Made by a program: the position numbers and the translations under genes. Below the pieces are notes generated by a model. It did no database searches. It was not told the origin of the DNA and was given only the letters and a program-made list of their open reading frames with translations. A stretch of DNA of 64,000 nt, taken from positions 9,759,204 to 9,823,203 of the forward strand of contig NC_045139.1 in the NCBI RefSeq assembly GCF_008831285.2. Reading direction: 5' to 3'. Shown in pieces: positions 36,676 to 48,857 of this stretch (its first letter is position 1; every line of letters begins with the position of its first letter). Source of the stretch: Nymphaea colorata (Eukaryota > Streptophyta > Magnoliopsida > Nymphaeales > Nymphaeaceae).

Positions 36676-36678
36676 GAT
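36627..36678. repeat. (GA)n microsatellite
   Basis: About 25 GA units with one GG interruption. Confidence 0.92.
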
Positions 36679-38074
36679 TGGTATATAACATAGTCTTAGG
36701 TGCTAAACTAATAAGTGCTAAACTAATAAGGAATCATTTTGGTCATCCATCTTTCCAAAAAAATGATTGAAATAAACATAAAAGAAAAAAATTGTTAATT
36801 AATGTTAAATGACTTAAATATTATATCATCTTTCTCCTTTTCTTTCAACCGTTCATCTCATTCCTTACAATAATTTAGCCAGAAGCATACCCTCTCATGT
36901 AGTATTTTCCGTCCTCCTGATATTGTGAGACTGCCTAATATATTGAACTCCTAACTTGTTGAAAGAAATAACCAGTTAACCAGTCAGAATTTTCAGTTGA
37001 CAACTTGACAAGACTTGGACAACCTTAATAAAATACTATTTTCTGTGGATATGTAATGTTTTCCTTGGGAATATCACGTCCATCCGGCAGATTGTACATG
37101 AAAATGAGCGAGAAATGTAGAAGATAATTTTGACTGATCTGTCGAGTAAAAAATGACCATCCACAGAGTAAGATGCTTCAGTGTCTACATTTGTAAAGTT
37201 ATCATTTTACAGAAGACAGCTTCTCTTTCCTTTTCTTCTTATGAAGATTGAAAATCAAATATCTGTCCCGAATTAAAATCTCCTGATTTTTCCTTATACA
37301 GATTCTGATGCACCCACCGCTCACCGTTGGCCATACCTGCTACTTTTAGAGGAGGACCAACTTGCCCTCATCGTTTCGGTGTTCTTCTGCAGGTTCTTCT
37401 GTATATATGTTGCAGTATTATAAACTATATATTCAGTAAGAACTCGAATCACACCATGATTTTGTTTTCAAAAAGAGGTGGCAGTTTGGTCCTTAAGAAT
37501 CCCGGAAATTGCGTCATACTCTCTCTCCATAATGAATAGAAATGAATGTGAGATGCAATTCAAGCTCTGCTGCGCAAGAAATTTAAACAAAGCATTGACT
37601 AACTAATAATGTCCACCTCTCACCCTCACACGTTTGTATGCCAACGTTTGGCTTCTCGTCCCCTCCAGCCTCCTGTCTCTTCTTTCTGTTTTTGCTTACT
37701 TCGTCTTCCCCATTAATAATGAGGGCGGGTTGTCTTGCTTGAACTGTACTCCCTCTCAAGATTTCCGTCATCTTCCTTACAATCCGCTGAAGATCTTACG
37801 TTGGCTTCCTTGTATGTCACGCATCAGAGGAGACCCACATTTTGCATCTCTCTGGCTTTTGGCGTTTGGGTTCCTTCTGGTTGAACTCTTTCTGGGACGG
37901 AGCTTTTTGTTTTTCTATTCGGACTTGAATTTGGTCTTGCTGGGTTTCTTTGTGCACAAAAGCCCTTCACTGTCTGTCATAGTAGAACCAGTTCAGTCCG
38001 GCGAATTCTTCGATTCTTCAAGCGGCATCTTTCTAACCAGTCCTGGTTTTGAAATTTGATACTTCATCCTTCCA

Positions 38075-39328
38075 ATGGAAGGCGAAGATGGTGAAGAGTA
38101 TCTCTTCAAGGTGGTGATAATTGGAGACTCAGCAGTTGGGAAATCGAATTTGCTGTCAAGGTATGTGAGAAATGAATTTGATTCAAATTCGAAGGCGACG
38201 ATCGGTGTGGAGTTTCAGACGCAGAGCATGGAGATGGATGGGAAGGAGGTGAAGGCACAGATATGGGACACGGCTGGGCAGGAGAGGTTCAGAGCTGTGA
38301 CATCTGCTTATTACAGAGGGGCAGTCGGTGCACTTGTTGTTTATGATATCAGCAGGAGAGCTACGTTTCAAGGGATTGATCGATGGTTGGATGAGCTTAA
38401 AAGTAAGAAGCTTGTCTTACGGAATGTTCTGTTTATTGATTTTTTTCTCTTCTTGGAAGCGAATAGCGCAGTTTATTTATTATTGTAGAGACAAATTAGC
38501 TGTGGTTGAATGGTCGCAACAAATTTAGTTTTGAAAGGGTCTTATGATTCATTTCTTTATATCATTGATTGCTATAATTCCATTGGTGTTTGCTGTAAAT
38601 CATAATGTTTTTTTATCTAAAAGAGTTGGGGAAAAAGAGTTTCCTTCGCATAGTTGGAAACTAGGACAGAATTTCAGAAAGATGATTTAGATAAAATGTT
38701 CCCATCTTTTGTCCATGGAAATTTACGTCCTTGTTAACTGTTACCGTTCCTGGTCTCTTAAGCTGTTCAATGTGCTTTAGAAAAAGTTTCAAACAAGCTA
38801 GGGCGACCCAAACTCGTTGATGGTCATATATTAATTCTCATGCATTTTCTGGGATTCATGTTCAGAAAAGAGAAGGATCACAGTGAAAAGGTGTCATTGT
38901 TCTGGTCGGAAGATACAAAACTTGATCTCCTTTAACTTTATGTGAAATTTTCTCTACCACTTTGATTGACGTCTGACAATGAAGCTATGTTGAAAAATGC
39001 AGCCCAGTTAGACACAACCGTGGTACGGATGCTCGTGGGAAACAAGTCAGATTTGGCCAATATAAGAGAAGTCACTGTTGAAGAAGGCAAAAGCCTTGCA
39101 GAATCAGAAGGGATGTTCTTCATAGAAACATCAGCGTTGGATTCGACCAACGTGAAGACAGCGTTCGAAATTGTTATCCGTGAGATCTACGACAATGTCA
39201 GCCGGAAAATCTTGAACTCTGGTTCCTATAAAGCAGATCTACCCATAAATAGGGGTGTGAGCCTTTTCACCAATGGGGGTGATGGGCCTAAACCCAAACA
39301 AACTGCAAACATCTTCTCTTGCTGTTAG
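38075..39328 (+). CDS. RABA5C: Rab GTPase of the RABA5 (Rab11) group (217 aa)
   Basis: Two exons, 38075-38402 and 39003-39328, joined in phase 1 across a 600-bp GT-AG intron. All Rab elements are in place: P-loop GDSAVGKS (17-24), switch I ATIGVEF (41-47), WDTAGQE (64-70), GNKSD (122-126), ETSAL (151-155) and a C-terminal CC for double geranylgeranylation. The segment [14 protein letters not shown], the stretch [19 protein letters not shown] and the FSCC end point to RABA5, nearest to RABA5c (ARA4) of Arabidopsis. RABA proteins direct trans-Golgi and recycling traffic to the plasma membrane. RABA5c has been linked to cell-edge trafficking and organ shape. The single intron sits just after the RWLDELK stretch, near its usual position in plant Rab11 genes. 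Nothing suggests loss of function. Confidence 0.95.
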
Positions 39329-40730
39329 GACAGAAAGTAAATAGTTCCTAGTTCATAGGCAGCTGAGGTTGATCAGCTAGTATTTCTTGTTCTCTTTTGT
39401 TGTTCTGTTCTAGATGAAGAATTTCTGATTTTTGTTATTTGTCATGGCGAAAAGAGGACTAGCGGATGGAGAACCTTTTTTGTTTTTGCTGTCAAATAAA
39501 GCTAAGTTCCGTGTTAGTAGAATGATTGAACAACACCTGAATAAGCGTGAGTGCAAGAAGATTATGGCCATTCACTTTTATAATCAGCATTGTCTTTACT
39601 TCATGTATAATTTGATAACCATTCTTACCCAAACCACACTTTTATATTCAACTCTGTGCCTTCCATATAATTGCTTAATGAAAACCTTGTCGAATGAGGA
39701 CTGTGAAGGATGTCAAGTTGAAGACCCTGGTTTCAAGTACTGCCATTTTGCAGCCTCCACTTTCTCACGTTGTTCTCTGTGTAAAGCTTGGTGCTTAGTG
39801 CTTACCCGAGGTTCTCCTTTGGAGAGCTTTTTTTTTTTATCACTCAAAAGAAAACTTGTTGCATGATTCGAAACCAATTTAATGAGAGGATGGTGATTGA
39901 TCCTTCCATCTTCACGGGCCGCAATGAGCAGAAATTAATTTCTAGCCACATTATCATCAAACACCACCACCATTTCCACCACAATCATCACCAATGCCAT
40001 TACTGCATCTTGTTCAGAATAAACAAGGCCTCATGGATAGGCATCTGCGGAGCACGGTGGAAAGACTAAGAGCATATAATTCGCATCAGTCCTTGACAAA
40101 GAGAATGCAACTCATCGTATGTAGAGCATCAATGTCTAGTATCATATCTGTTTGTGTGGAAACTACTGCTGGTTCTGTAGTCGTTACTGCTCAGTGGTAC
40201 CTAAGGAAGACGTTTGTGATTAAGTCATTAAACCATGGAATGGGAAAGAGCAAAAAAAAATCAGGAAGTTAGCGACTCCTTTGTCTGTTTGTGCGGATAC
40301 CATTGATGGCTCTGATTCTTTTCGTATAAATTCTTGAGAGGCTTTGTGCAGATACTATTGATGGCTCTGATTCTTTTCGTATAAATTCTTGAGAGGCTGA
40401 GACCTATGAAATTTCTGTGGCAGAGTAAGTGAATCAAATCGTTGCTCATTATAGCAGTTTCCTTTCTCCTAGCTAATGCGGTACAAAGTTCAGATGAACC
40501 CCTGGTGCAAAAACATTCTGCACCATCTCATATAAGGGCCATCAACATTATATATCCCAAGCTGGCTTACATAAACAACAAATAAAAAAACTATTGCCTG
40601 ATATATTGCAGACAAAATGAACGACTATGATTTAAACCAGACTATAGCATCCACCTAGCTGTAGCTAGCTGCATCAGCATTTGGTAATAATAGATAGATG
40701 GCGGTGCCGCATAATCTGTGACATTCCTAC
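39329..40730. other. Intergenic region between convergent Rab and pirin genes
   Basis: The genes face each other, so both 3' untranslated regions lie here. Apart from the 55-bp tandem duplication and a CAC/CAT-rich patch near 39960-40000, nothing notable is seen. Confidence 0.45.
40290..40398. repeat. 55-bp tandem duplication
   Basis: Two nearly identical units (TGTGCRGATACYATTGATGG...GAGAGGCT) start at 40290 and 40345. Confidence 0.92.
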
Positions 40731-42248
40731 TCAATCATGTGCTTCCTGATGAGCCTGAGATTTCCATTGTTTACCCTTCTCAAACCCATTCCTGGAATAG
40801 TGATAGTCTTCAATTGCTTGCTCAATCTCGGCTTGGGTGTTCATCACAAAGGGACCATACTGAACAACCGGTTCATTCAGAGGCTGCCCACCAATGAGAA
40901 CAAATCTGACAGGCTTTTGGGATTTGTTCCACACACTGATGCCATCGCCACGGCTCAGAACCAGCACATAATGAGCAGTAACAGGTGCATTCTTGGCATC
41001 GCCAAGAACAGCCTCGCCTTCAATGATATACACGAATGCGTTCCAGGATTCTGGAATAGGCTGATGCATTTGAGCTCCTGGTTTCAATGTAAAATCCAGG
41101 AACATTGTGGGCGTCCTGGTATAAACAGGAGATTTGATTCCTAACGACTCTCCGGCTATAACTCGAACTTCTACGCCGTCCTTTTCTGTTCTTTTTACAT
41201 CTTGCTTCTGCAACTCCTGATATCGAGGTTCAATCCTGCAATCAACAGTTATGAGATGACATTTTTCAAATAATATAGGCTTGTGCCTTTTACTTTTCAA
41301 AGTGAAAACACATTGTTTTGCCTTTTGCCTCATTACATTTTATCCTTGGCAGAGAGATTGATCCATAGCTGTAAGCCTTTCTGGGCCCCTTCCCCTGCTG
41401 GAAATTCTGAATGAATGATCCCTCTACCAGCAGTCATCCACTGCAAAAAGACTTCAAAGTTTTAGAACCAACCATTTCTTAAACGCTATCATGTTGCGGG
41501 ATTAACATTCTTTTTTCTGGGGATAGTAGCCATTCTATAACCAGACCTGCAAATCACCAGTCCTAATTGTGCCCTTATGCCCTGCAAAATCTTGATGCAT
41601 GAAAGCTCCCTGTAAATCAAATTTGCCTTTTCAGAATCTTTTAACTACAGATGAACAAAACAGGCAACGGCTTTGGATGGCATTCTAATCCAAAACATTC
41701 ACGCACCTGCAGCATGTAAGTAACAGTTTCAAATCCTGCAAAACCAGAAACCCGGTTCCAGAAGCAAACTGTTAGATGCTCAGAGAGAGAGACAGAGAGA
41801 GAACAGCAGGCTTTAGTTATGATATATGATGAAAAAGAAGCTTCTCCAAACCTCTGTGAGGATGATCCGGGAAGCCGGCAGGAGCAGTAACTGCAATACC
41901 CAATTCCCCATATTGTTAGAAATTCCTCAAATTCAGATCTAAATTGAAAACCAACTTTCAGAAAACATATTTACCTGAAAATTCATCCAAAAGGAGAAAT
42001 GGGTCCAAGCTCTTCAATTCCATCCTAGAAAAGGTCAAAATGACCACGTCAAAATGTTTACCTCGAACCAATTTCATAGCAAACGAAAGTGGACACAAGA
42101 AAGATCAATGTGGGAATTGAGAAACAGACCTCCCAATGCTTCTCCTGACGAAGGCCCCATCACCTTCCTGTTGTGGCCTTGCCAAGACTTTCTTCACGAC
42201 GTGCCTTGGCTTCTTGAAAGAAGAAGAAGCGCGTTCTGGCTCTGCCAT
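40731..42248 (-). CDS. Pirin-like protein, seven exons (302 aa)
   Basis: Minus-strand exons are 42248-42130, 42024-41975, 41890-41852, 41735-41707, 41609-41547, 41440-41337 and 41235-40731. Phases agree throughout and give 303 codons. The bicupin fold of pirin is complete. The N-terminal cupin contains FPDHPHRGFETVTYM and GRGIIHSEFP. The four metal ligands are present as His66, His68, His110 and Glu112. The C-terminal part has PESWNAFVYIIEGEAVLG and QYGPFVMNTQAEIEQAIEDY. Pirins bind iron in the nucleus and cytosol. Plant members act in ABA and light signalling (PRN1 with the G-protein alpha subunit) and some have quercetinase activity. I cannot tell which plant pirin this is. The tail KGKQWKSQAHQEAHD is slightly longer than usual. 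Confidence 0.94.
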
Positions 42249-45200
42249 TCTGAAATGCACCTTAATGGATTCAGAAATTGATCACTACCAAGAAACTGAG
42301 AGATCATTGAGGTACCGACGCTACCAAATTCGACTTGAATTTATAGGCAATCATTTTTGGACGTGCTCACCTTTTTTCAATCGTTTTCCATAGTTTGCTC
42401 TCCGTTCATTGTATTAAGAATTTTCAAACGAAGGTTGGTTGGCCGTTCCCTCAAGTTTGTTCTTCAATCTGAAAAGGTTTTGGGCCCTCTCTGTGACCTG
42501 AAATCAAAGTCGATGGCATCATGTGACGCGATCCTGACGAGGGCAACGCCTCGTGAACAGTCATATTTTGATATCGGCCGTTTGTGATAAAGCAGAAGCC
42601 AGGGGGGACCAAAAGAAAGGAAAGAACAAATTCGCTAAATATTTCGTCATGCTTACATCGTCCATCTAGTTAGGAAATTTTAGGAAAATCTAGTTAACTG
42701 AATACTTATACCAGTATTTTGAATACATCTATAGTAATTGGCAGATCCCAAACCACCAGGTGAAGGACAAAAACCAGACCATTAAAAAATGATTACTAAA
42801 GATTTTTTTTTCTGGGTATAATCTAACCATATGGCTATGAACCTAATAATGTTTTAACAAAAATCATACACTAAGTTAATCATTTTTAGTTTACTGGTTT
42901 TTCTAGTGATCAAAATATGAACAACTCTTATGACACCAAATTTTTTATAGTAAAAATAAATGTTAAAAACAACTTGAATTAAAACATGTTTTATGTTGAA
43001 TTAGTGTTTTCAAACCTAATAGAATGTTCATATTTGATTTACAATCAGTTTTTATCCTTGACCTAAGTGGTCTGGGATATAACCAATTTTCCTAGACACA
43101 CAAACGCACACGATATTGCTCACATCTAAGTTATCCAATGTAGATTAGTTATAAGTTATAAATTAAGTTGTTAACCAAAAAAATTTGATCGCCATTTTCA
43201 TTTTTCGAAATGTTAAATTGAGTCCTCGTAAGTAATTGGATCACATACTCAGTTAAATATACAAATATTCATATTGTGTGGTTCTTATATTTAAAAAGGT
43301 TTATTGGCAAGTGCAAAAACGATCTTCTACAATTCAGCTGATAATCGCCATTTTTTATCGAACTAACTTCTTATTTATGAATTGAGTATCTTTATACTCG
43401 AAACTACTGTACCCCATTCTATCGTTACAACCTTTTTTTTTTTGCTGCAAACTTGCTTTACTTGAGTGCATTATAGAATTTCAGTATATGCGATTCTTGG
43501 GAAAGAATGTATTTTCTCCACGTTATAAAATCTCTTTAAAATTAATGAGGTATTTTAATATTCCTGCATGCCTTTGATTACACACACAAGGCCATCTAAG
43601 GTGGTAGGCACATGCATTAATAATGCATACCACTCTGGGGATTTCCACCTTATATAACTACTTAAAAAAAAAACCTTTAAATTCTAAATCAAATAAATCA
43701 AGTCTATTGATCATACGTAAATACACACCATGCTAACATCATTAAACAAGGCCAAAGCTATGGCTACAAAGTTTTTACCTAGAAAATTAAGAAGAACCAT
43801 TAGTCACAAAATAGGGGATTAAAAAACTTTTATCGATTAAGTTCAAGGGGCATAACATAGTTGGTTGAGCAGAAACTGCATTGTTGGTCAGATTTTCATG
43901 GTGCTACGCCCTTGATATTGCAAAGTGTAGGATCATGACATTTTTCAAAGGATGTACCACTTACTCAAATTCCCGACACAGCCCAAGATCATGAAGGTAC
44001 GAGGAATGAAGAGCCTTTTAACATGTTTTTTAAGTGGAGAATTGTTAACTTCCTACTCATCCAAGAAATCTTCTTGGGTTTGTAATAATCATCCTGCATT
44101 TGTTTGGTGCATAAGAGAACTATATTTATTGTCAAGTTCCAAGCCACAATCGAGCTGTAAAACCATGAAAGTCAGGACTTATCAGCAATTTGCCACCGTT
44201 TGCTTCGCTAATGAACACTTGTCCAAGATTGGTCGCGTTCAATTTTTCTAAAGCAAAATGAGTGGACACTGCGCTTGAATGAATGATTGGCTGGTAAGCA
44301 CGAAGGAAAAATCTAGCAGTGTTATCGGCACCTTTAGTCAATGTTTTCCAGCTTGAAAAGCACTCTTCCTTACCAAACAAACGCCAGATAGGAAAAGATC
44401 CCACGCCAGCTTCTTTGCTAACCTCAACATCATCATCAAATCTGTGTTCCTTATGTCACGACATTTGGGAGCAAGAAGAAAAAATGACTACATGGACAAA
44501 ATTCCACCACACTAAAACACCTGTGAAAATTTTGACCGTGAAAACTGAAGAAACAGGGAAATTAGAATAGTTTCAAGGATAATATTTTTAATGTGGAAGA
44601 AACTGAAGATGCTAATGATGGGGGATCCTAGCAATGTCGTCAGGTTCTTCGGACTAAAGGGAGAGAGAGAAACACCAAATAAAATAAAATAAGAATATAT
44701 AATAAAATTTAGAAACAAAAATCCTTTATATACAAAAGTAAACAGCAAAAACAAAATAAAAAAAATGAAATATATAATAGCATCATAAAAAAAATGAAAA
44801 GAGAGAGTAGATAGACGGAGCAACAGAATCACCTAATAGCAAACGAAAAACGGTACGATAGCAAAGTAGACATCCCTAGTTTTATCTTCTTCTAATTAGC
44901 GATGGCGACCAACAAGAATTGATCATATCAAACCATCAATTACGCCAATCTATGGATTTCGACACTCAAATTTAAAGTCTTAAACAATTCCTTGGAGAGT
45001 ACTGTTGTCCAATTTTCCATCTTAGCAGTGGATCCATTCTCATACTTAGACCCGATCGGATGAGCTCGTGGTTTGTGTACCGGCTTCAACGTTCATTCAT
45101 CGCCTCCTCTGGTACCATGAAAATATTACATCGGATTTCAGCACGTCCGTTCTCTTCCTGAATCCAGATCTAGACGCAAATCCATATCCATGGAGTCGAA

Positions 45201-45314
45201 TTTGGTTCCGATGAGCATGATCAGTCGCCGATCTGACCAAGTTTCAGCAAAGCCCTAAGGTGAAAGGCCGCCTCGCCGAGTTCTGAAAGCAGAGAGGGGG
45301 AGGAAGAGTGGCCA
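42249..45314. other. AT-rich intergenic region between divergent pirin and CMS1-like genes
   Basis: No coding gene is recognised. From 42700 to 43850 the DNA is strongly AT-rich. Open frames at 43.95-44.57 kb carry no known motif. The stretch 44880-45310 becomes GC-richer toward the CMS1 ATG and is its likely promoter. Confidence 0.45.
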
Positions 45315-48300
45315 ATGGCCATGGGCAAAGAGGGGGGAAGGCCAAGAAGGGCAGGAGTGCCTCCTAAGCGCAAGAGAACGAAGGGCCTCCACCCCAAACC
45401 GCGTTCCTTCAAGGGAGTCAAGCCCACCTCCACCACCAACCCGGAAGGCATCCATGAGAGAAGCAGAAAGCGGCACGAGAAAGAAAGGAAGAAGAAGAAC
45501 AAGAAGCAGAGGAACGAGGAGGACGAGGAGGAAGAGGGGGTGCTGGTGAAGGACATGGAGGGGGAGAAGAAGAACGCTTCCACCCGTCATGCACAAACAA
45601 TCTCGCCGGATGCCTCCCCTTCTCAACAGTTGCAGTACTTTTTCGATAGGCTTCGGTCCGCTGTTGGAGTCACACTTTCTTCCCTCGAACTGGAAGAAAT
45701 TTCAGGTACCATTGTTTTCCTTTTATGAATTATCACTATTAACTTGTTATTGCTGCTTATTGGTTTTTAAGCATGTTGGGAGATTGAAGAGGGTTTTGAA
45801 TTGGACGACGGCTGTATGCCCTGTAGCTAGATAGAATGTGGTAAAGGTTTAATGGTATGCTAACTAGCCAAGCACGTAATGCTGCTAGAGTGGTAGGGTC
45901 CTGAATTGCGTAAAGTGGGCCTAGCATTGTAGCAGGAGTAATACTAATAGTCGTAGGTTGCTACTTGTAGCAGTTCTGTAACGGTAGTAGTAGTAATGGC
46001 GGTAGGATTTTAGTCCTCATAGTTCACGGTTGTTGAAATTTAGCGTTTGGTTTGCTTGGTTAGGTATTGTCTTTTCTTATCTTATATTTAACAATAGTTG
46101 CACCAACTCATAATTCGTTTCTCCTTAGTAGTCTCAGGAGGGCCTATACTCTTTGTAATCGTTTTTTCATGGTGGAAATACGGTGGCTGCAAATTGAATA
46201 AGTAAATGATAGCTTGATTGCGCAGTACTTCTTGGGAAATCCTCTTTATGATGGTCATTTTCCTGTGTATTACTTGAGGTTAGTGTATTACTTGAGGTTA
46301 GTGGACGAACTGCAGCACATCAAAAGGAATACCTGGGAAGTACTTCCCTGAAATTTGTAAGGAGTGATGAGGAAGAAATTTCATGTTTCAGATAGTGGGT
46401 TTGCCATTTTTTCTGGCCAAACTTTGTACAGTATTTAGCAGTTCTGTGTCGCTTGCTGGGTTGTTATCGGATTCAAGTGCCATGCGCATCTATATGAGCA
46501 AAATATTGACCATAACACTATATTTTGCGTTCTTAGATTCGAGCGTGGTGGAGCTCCCCCAAAGTTTAGGTCGTGATGTTGGAAACTTTAACAAGCATAT
46601 AAAGGCTATCTTTGGTGATTCATGGAAAGCGACACTTTGTCAAAGCCAGCTTGTGGAAGGAAAAGTTGATGCAGGTAGCCCTGCTGTGCTTATAATCTGT
46701 GCTTCAGCTTTGAGGTCTTTGGAACTGCTCAGGTATGTCTTTATTTTCCTTATTTTTTTTTTTAATAATTAAGAACTTGCGAACTGGAAGTCTGACTGTT
46801 GATGATGAGATTACTTGAGTTATTGAAATTAGTTTGTTTATATGAATGGAAAAATGTTGAAAACAACTTATGTGTGTGTGTGCACACACACTCACACACA
46901 CATCTCTCTCTGCAATCACCAAGTCATTCTTGAGTGTGAGAAGGTACATAAATAATAGCTTGTAGATATCTCTTTCAATCATGCAGAGCAGACAATATAA
47001 GCAATGGACATATATTTGATTTCCAAGAAGAACATGCCTCATGTCTTTTATTCTTCTTTATTTGCTCAACGTGGTGATGAGTTTGAAATAGATTGTTTCT
47101 TAGTTTAATCTGTCTTTTCTTTTACTTTTATTTTTGTAAATAAAGAAAGAGAGGGAGAGAGAAGACAAAAAGGGAAACAATTTTGAAAAGGAATACAATA
47201 GAGTGTGGATGGGGTGCCAGTCGGAGCTGCATCCGCACCCACACCCGCATCGCGTCGATGCGAGTGCTGCCCCTTTTTCTTGAAGAGTCAATGTGACATA
47301 GATTTTAGCCTCTCACTCTTGCATGATTTTGGATATGAACGAGCAATTCACAGAAAGTGTTTGTGTTTTTCATCAGAGGTCTACGAACTCTGACAAGAGA
47401 ATGCCGTGCAGTAAAGCTGTTCTCAAAGCACATGAAAGTAGAGGAGCAGGTATCTTTTGTGTCTGAATGCTTATGATAATTAGCAAACCCAGTGAGCCAA
47501 TCCTAGAAAACCTGGACCAGACTTCAACTGAGAATCCTATTATGATTTATTTATGCAATTTTCTGAAATGTGGTTAGATTTAAGTATCCTATTTTGCTGC
47601 TATTATAGGTCTCCTTGCTCAAGAGTCGTGTGAACATTGCATGTGGCACCCCTAACAGGTAACTGAAGAAGTTTTTCCTCTCTATTTTTTTTTATTGTGT
47701 TGAAGATTGGGAGCTGTGAATGAATAATCTAATATCTCATTTATAATATGTTTTATTATTTTTGTTTGTGCCTTTTTTTGCTTCTAACTAGGACTCTATA
47801 ATTCGCTAACAATCTTCCAATAATGCTTATTTTCCTTGACCCTTTTTTGCTTTTAGACTTTATATTCTTACTTGCAACTTGACCTGCACTATGAATGGTT
47901 ATAACTTTTTGTCAGTCCCAGTTGCAAATGGTAAATTTGGTATGTTTGGTTCAATTTTTTTTTTTTTGTGAGGCTGATATTGGCATATGCTAATAATTAA
48001 TCCAAATAATAGATGACAGAAGGTCACCTCATCCCTCCGAAGAAGTAGGAGAAAGACAGAGAACAAACTCATTTCTGGGAAAGAAAATCTACAAAACATT
48101 CTTATAAATAAATCCAGGCCCATGCTGGCAGAATCTAAACAGGTAGCAGGGGATATGCGGATGTTGTACCACAATGCTCTGGCTTTTTGCGACACTTAGT
48201 TTTCAGGACGTGCACACTATGAAATAAAATTCAACCGTTATGCAATATCTATGCTAGTTACTATTACAGGAGTTTTCTGCTTTATAAGCTGTTATTTAAA

Positions 48301-48857
48301 CATCTGTTTGTCGGGAGCGTAGCTTAAGTCTTGCCACTAATACATTCTGCTGAACTTAAGTCTTGCTACTAATACATCCTAGTGAACTTATTGACTTATC
48401 GTTAAGGGTGATGACAGCAATAGCCTCCTCTGTGGTCTATTTTATCTTTTGGTTGTATATGATGACATTGCTTCCCCTTCATAAGCTTCATGCAGTGTTT
48501 ACTGTGAAATTTATGCCAGTTCATTTTATTCTTCATTTTGAGCCCCTTATTTTATAGTTATGGTTTGCAGGATTCAAAAGTTGATTGACATGGATGCATT
48601 AGTTCTTTCACGGTTATCTGTTATCGTGATTGACATGCACCTTGATGCAAAGGGCTATTCACTGTTGACTCTTCCACAAGTCAGGTAAATTTTTTTCTAG
48701 TCAGCCGGAGAAATTTCTTTTTACCCTGTAAAATCTCATTATTCGTGGACCTTATTTTTCACTTTTGGCAATTCACAGCTTGGAGTTCTGGGATTTGTAC
48801 AAGACCCACTTTCATGGTCTCCTGCAAGGTGGAAAACTGCGAATATGTTTCTACTAG
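45315..48857 (+). CDS. CMS1-like ribosome-biogenesis protein, six exons (300 aa)
   Basis: Exons are 45315-45705, 46537-46732, 47377-47449, 47609-47658, 48571-48684 and 48779-48857. All are GT-AG with matching phases. Residues 1-80 are very basic, then mixed charged (HEKERKKKNKKQRNEEDEEE), as in nucleolar proteins. The rest matches the Cms1/CMSS1 family: SPAVLIICASALRSLELLR, the AVKLFSKHMK stretch, then IACGTPNRIQKLID and LSVIVIDMHLDAKGYSLLTL. The last part resembles DEAD-box helicase motifs Ib and II, but IDMH replaces DEAD and no P-loop is seen. The family is regarded as helicase-derived and non-enzymatic. Yeast Cms1 belongs to the 90S small-subunit pre-ribosome. Start choice: ATG at 45315 or 45321, both in frame. 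Two broken 5' copies lie downstream at 54.6 and 59.6 kb. Confidence 0.88.

Larger units (their letters stand above)
33714..38074. other. Intergenic region rich in repeats
   Basis: It lies between the synthetase-like and Rab genes and contains the repeats listed separately. The last ~450 bases are the Rab leader and promoter area. The stretch 35385-35471 could encode SIPDFEAIDEFIAIATNEV before a stop. This may be a captured or relic exon inside the inverted-repeat element, but there is too little to call it. Confidence 0.5.
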
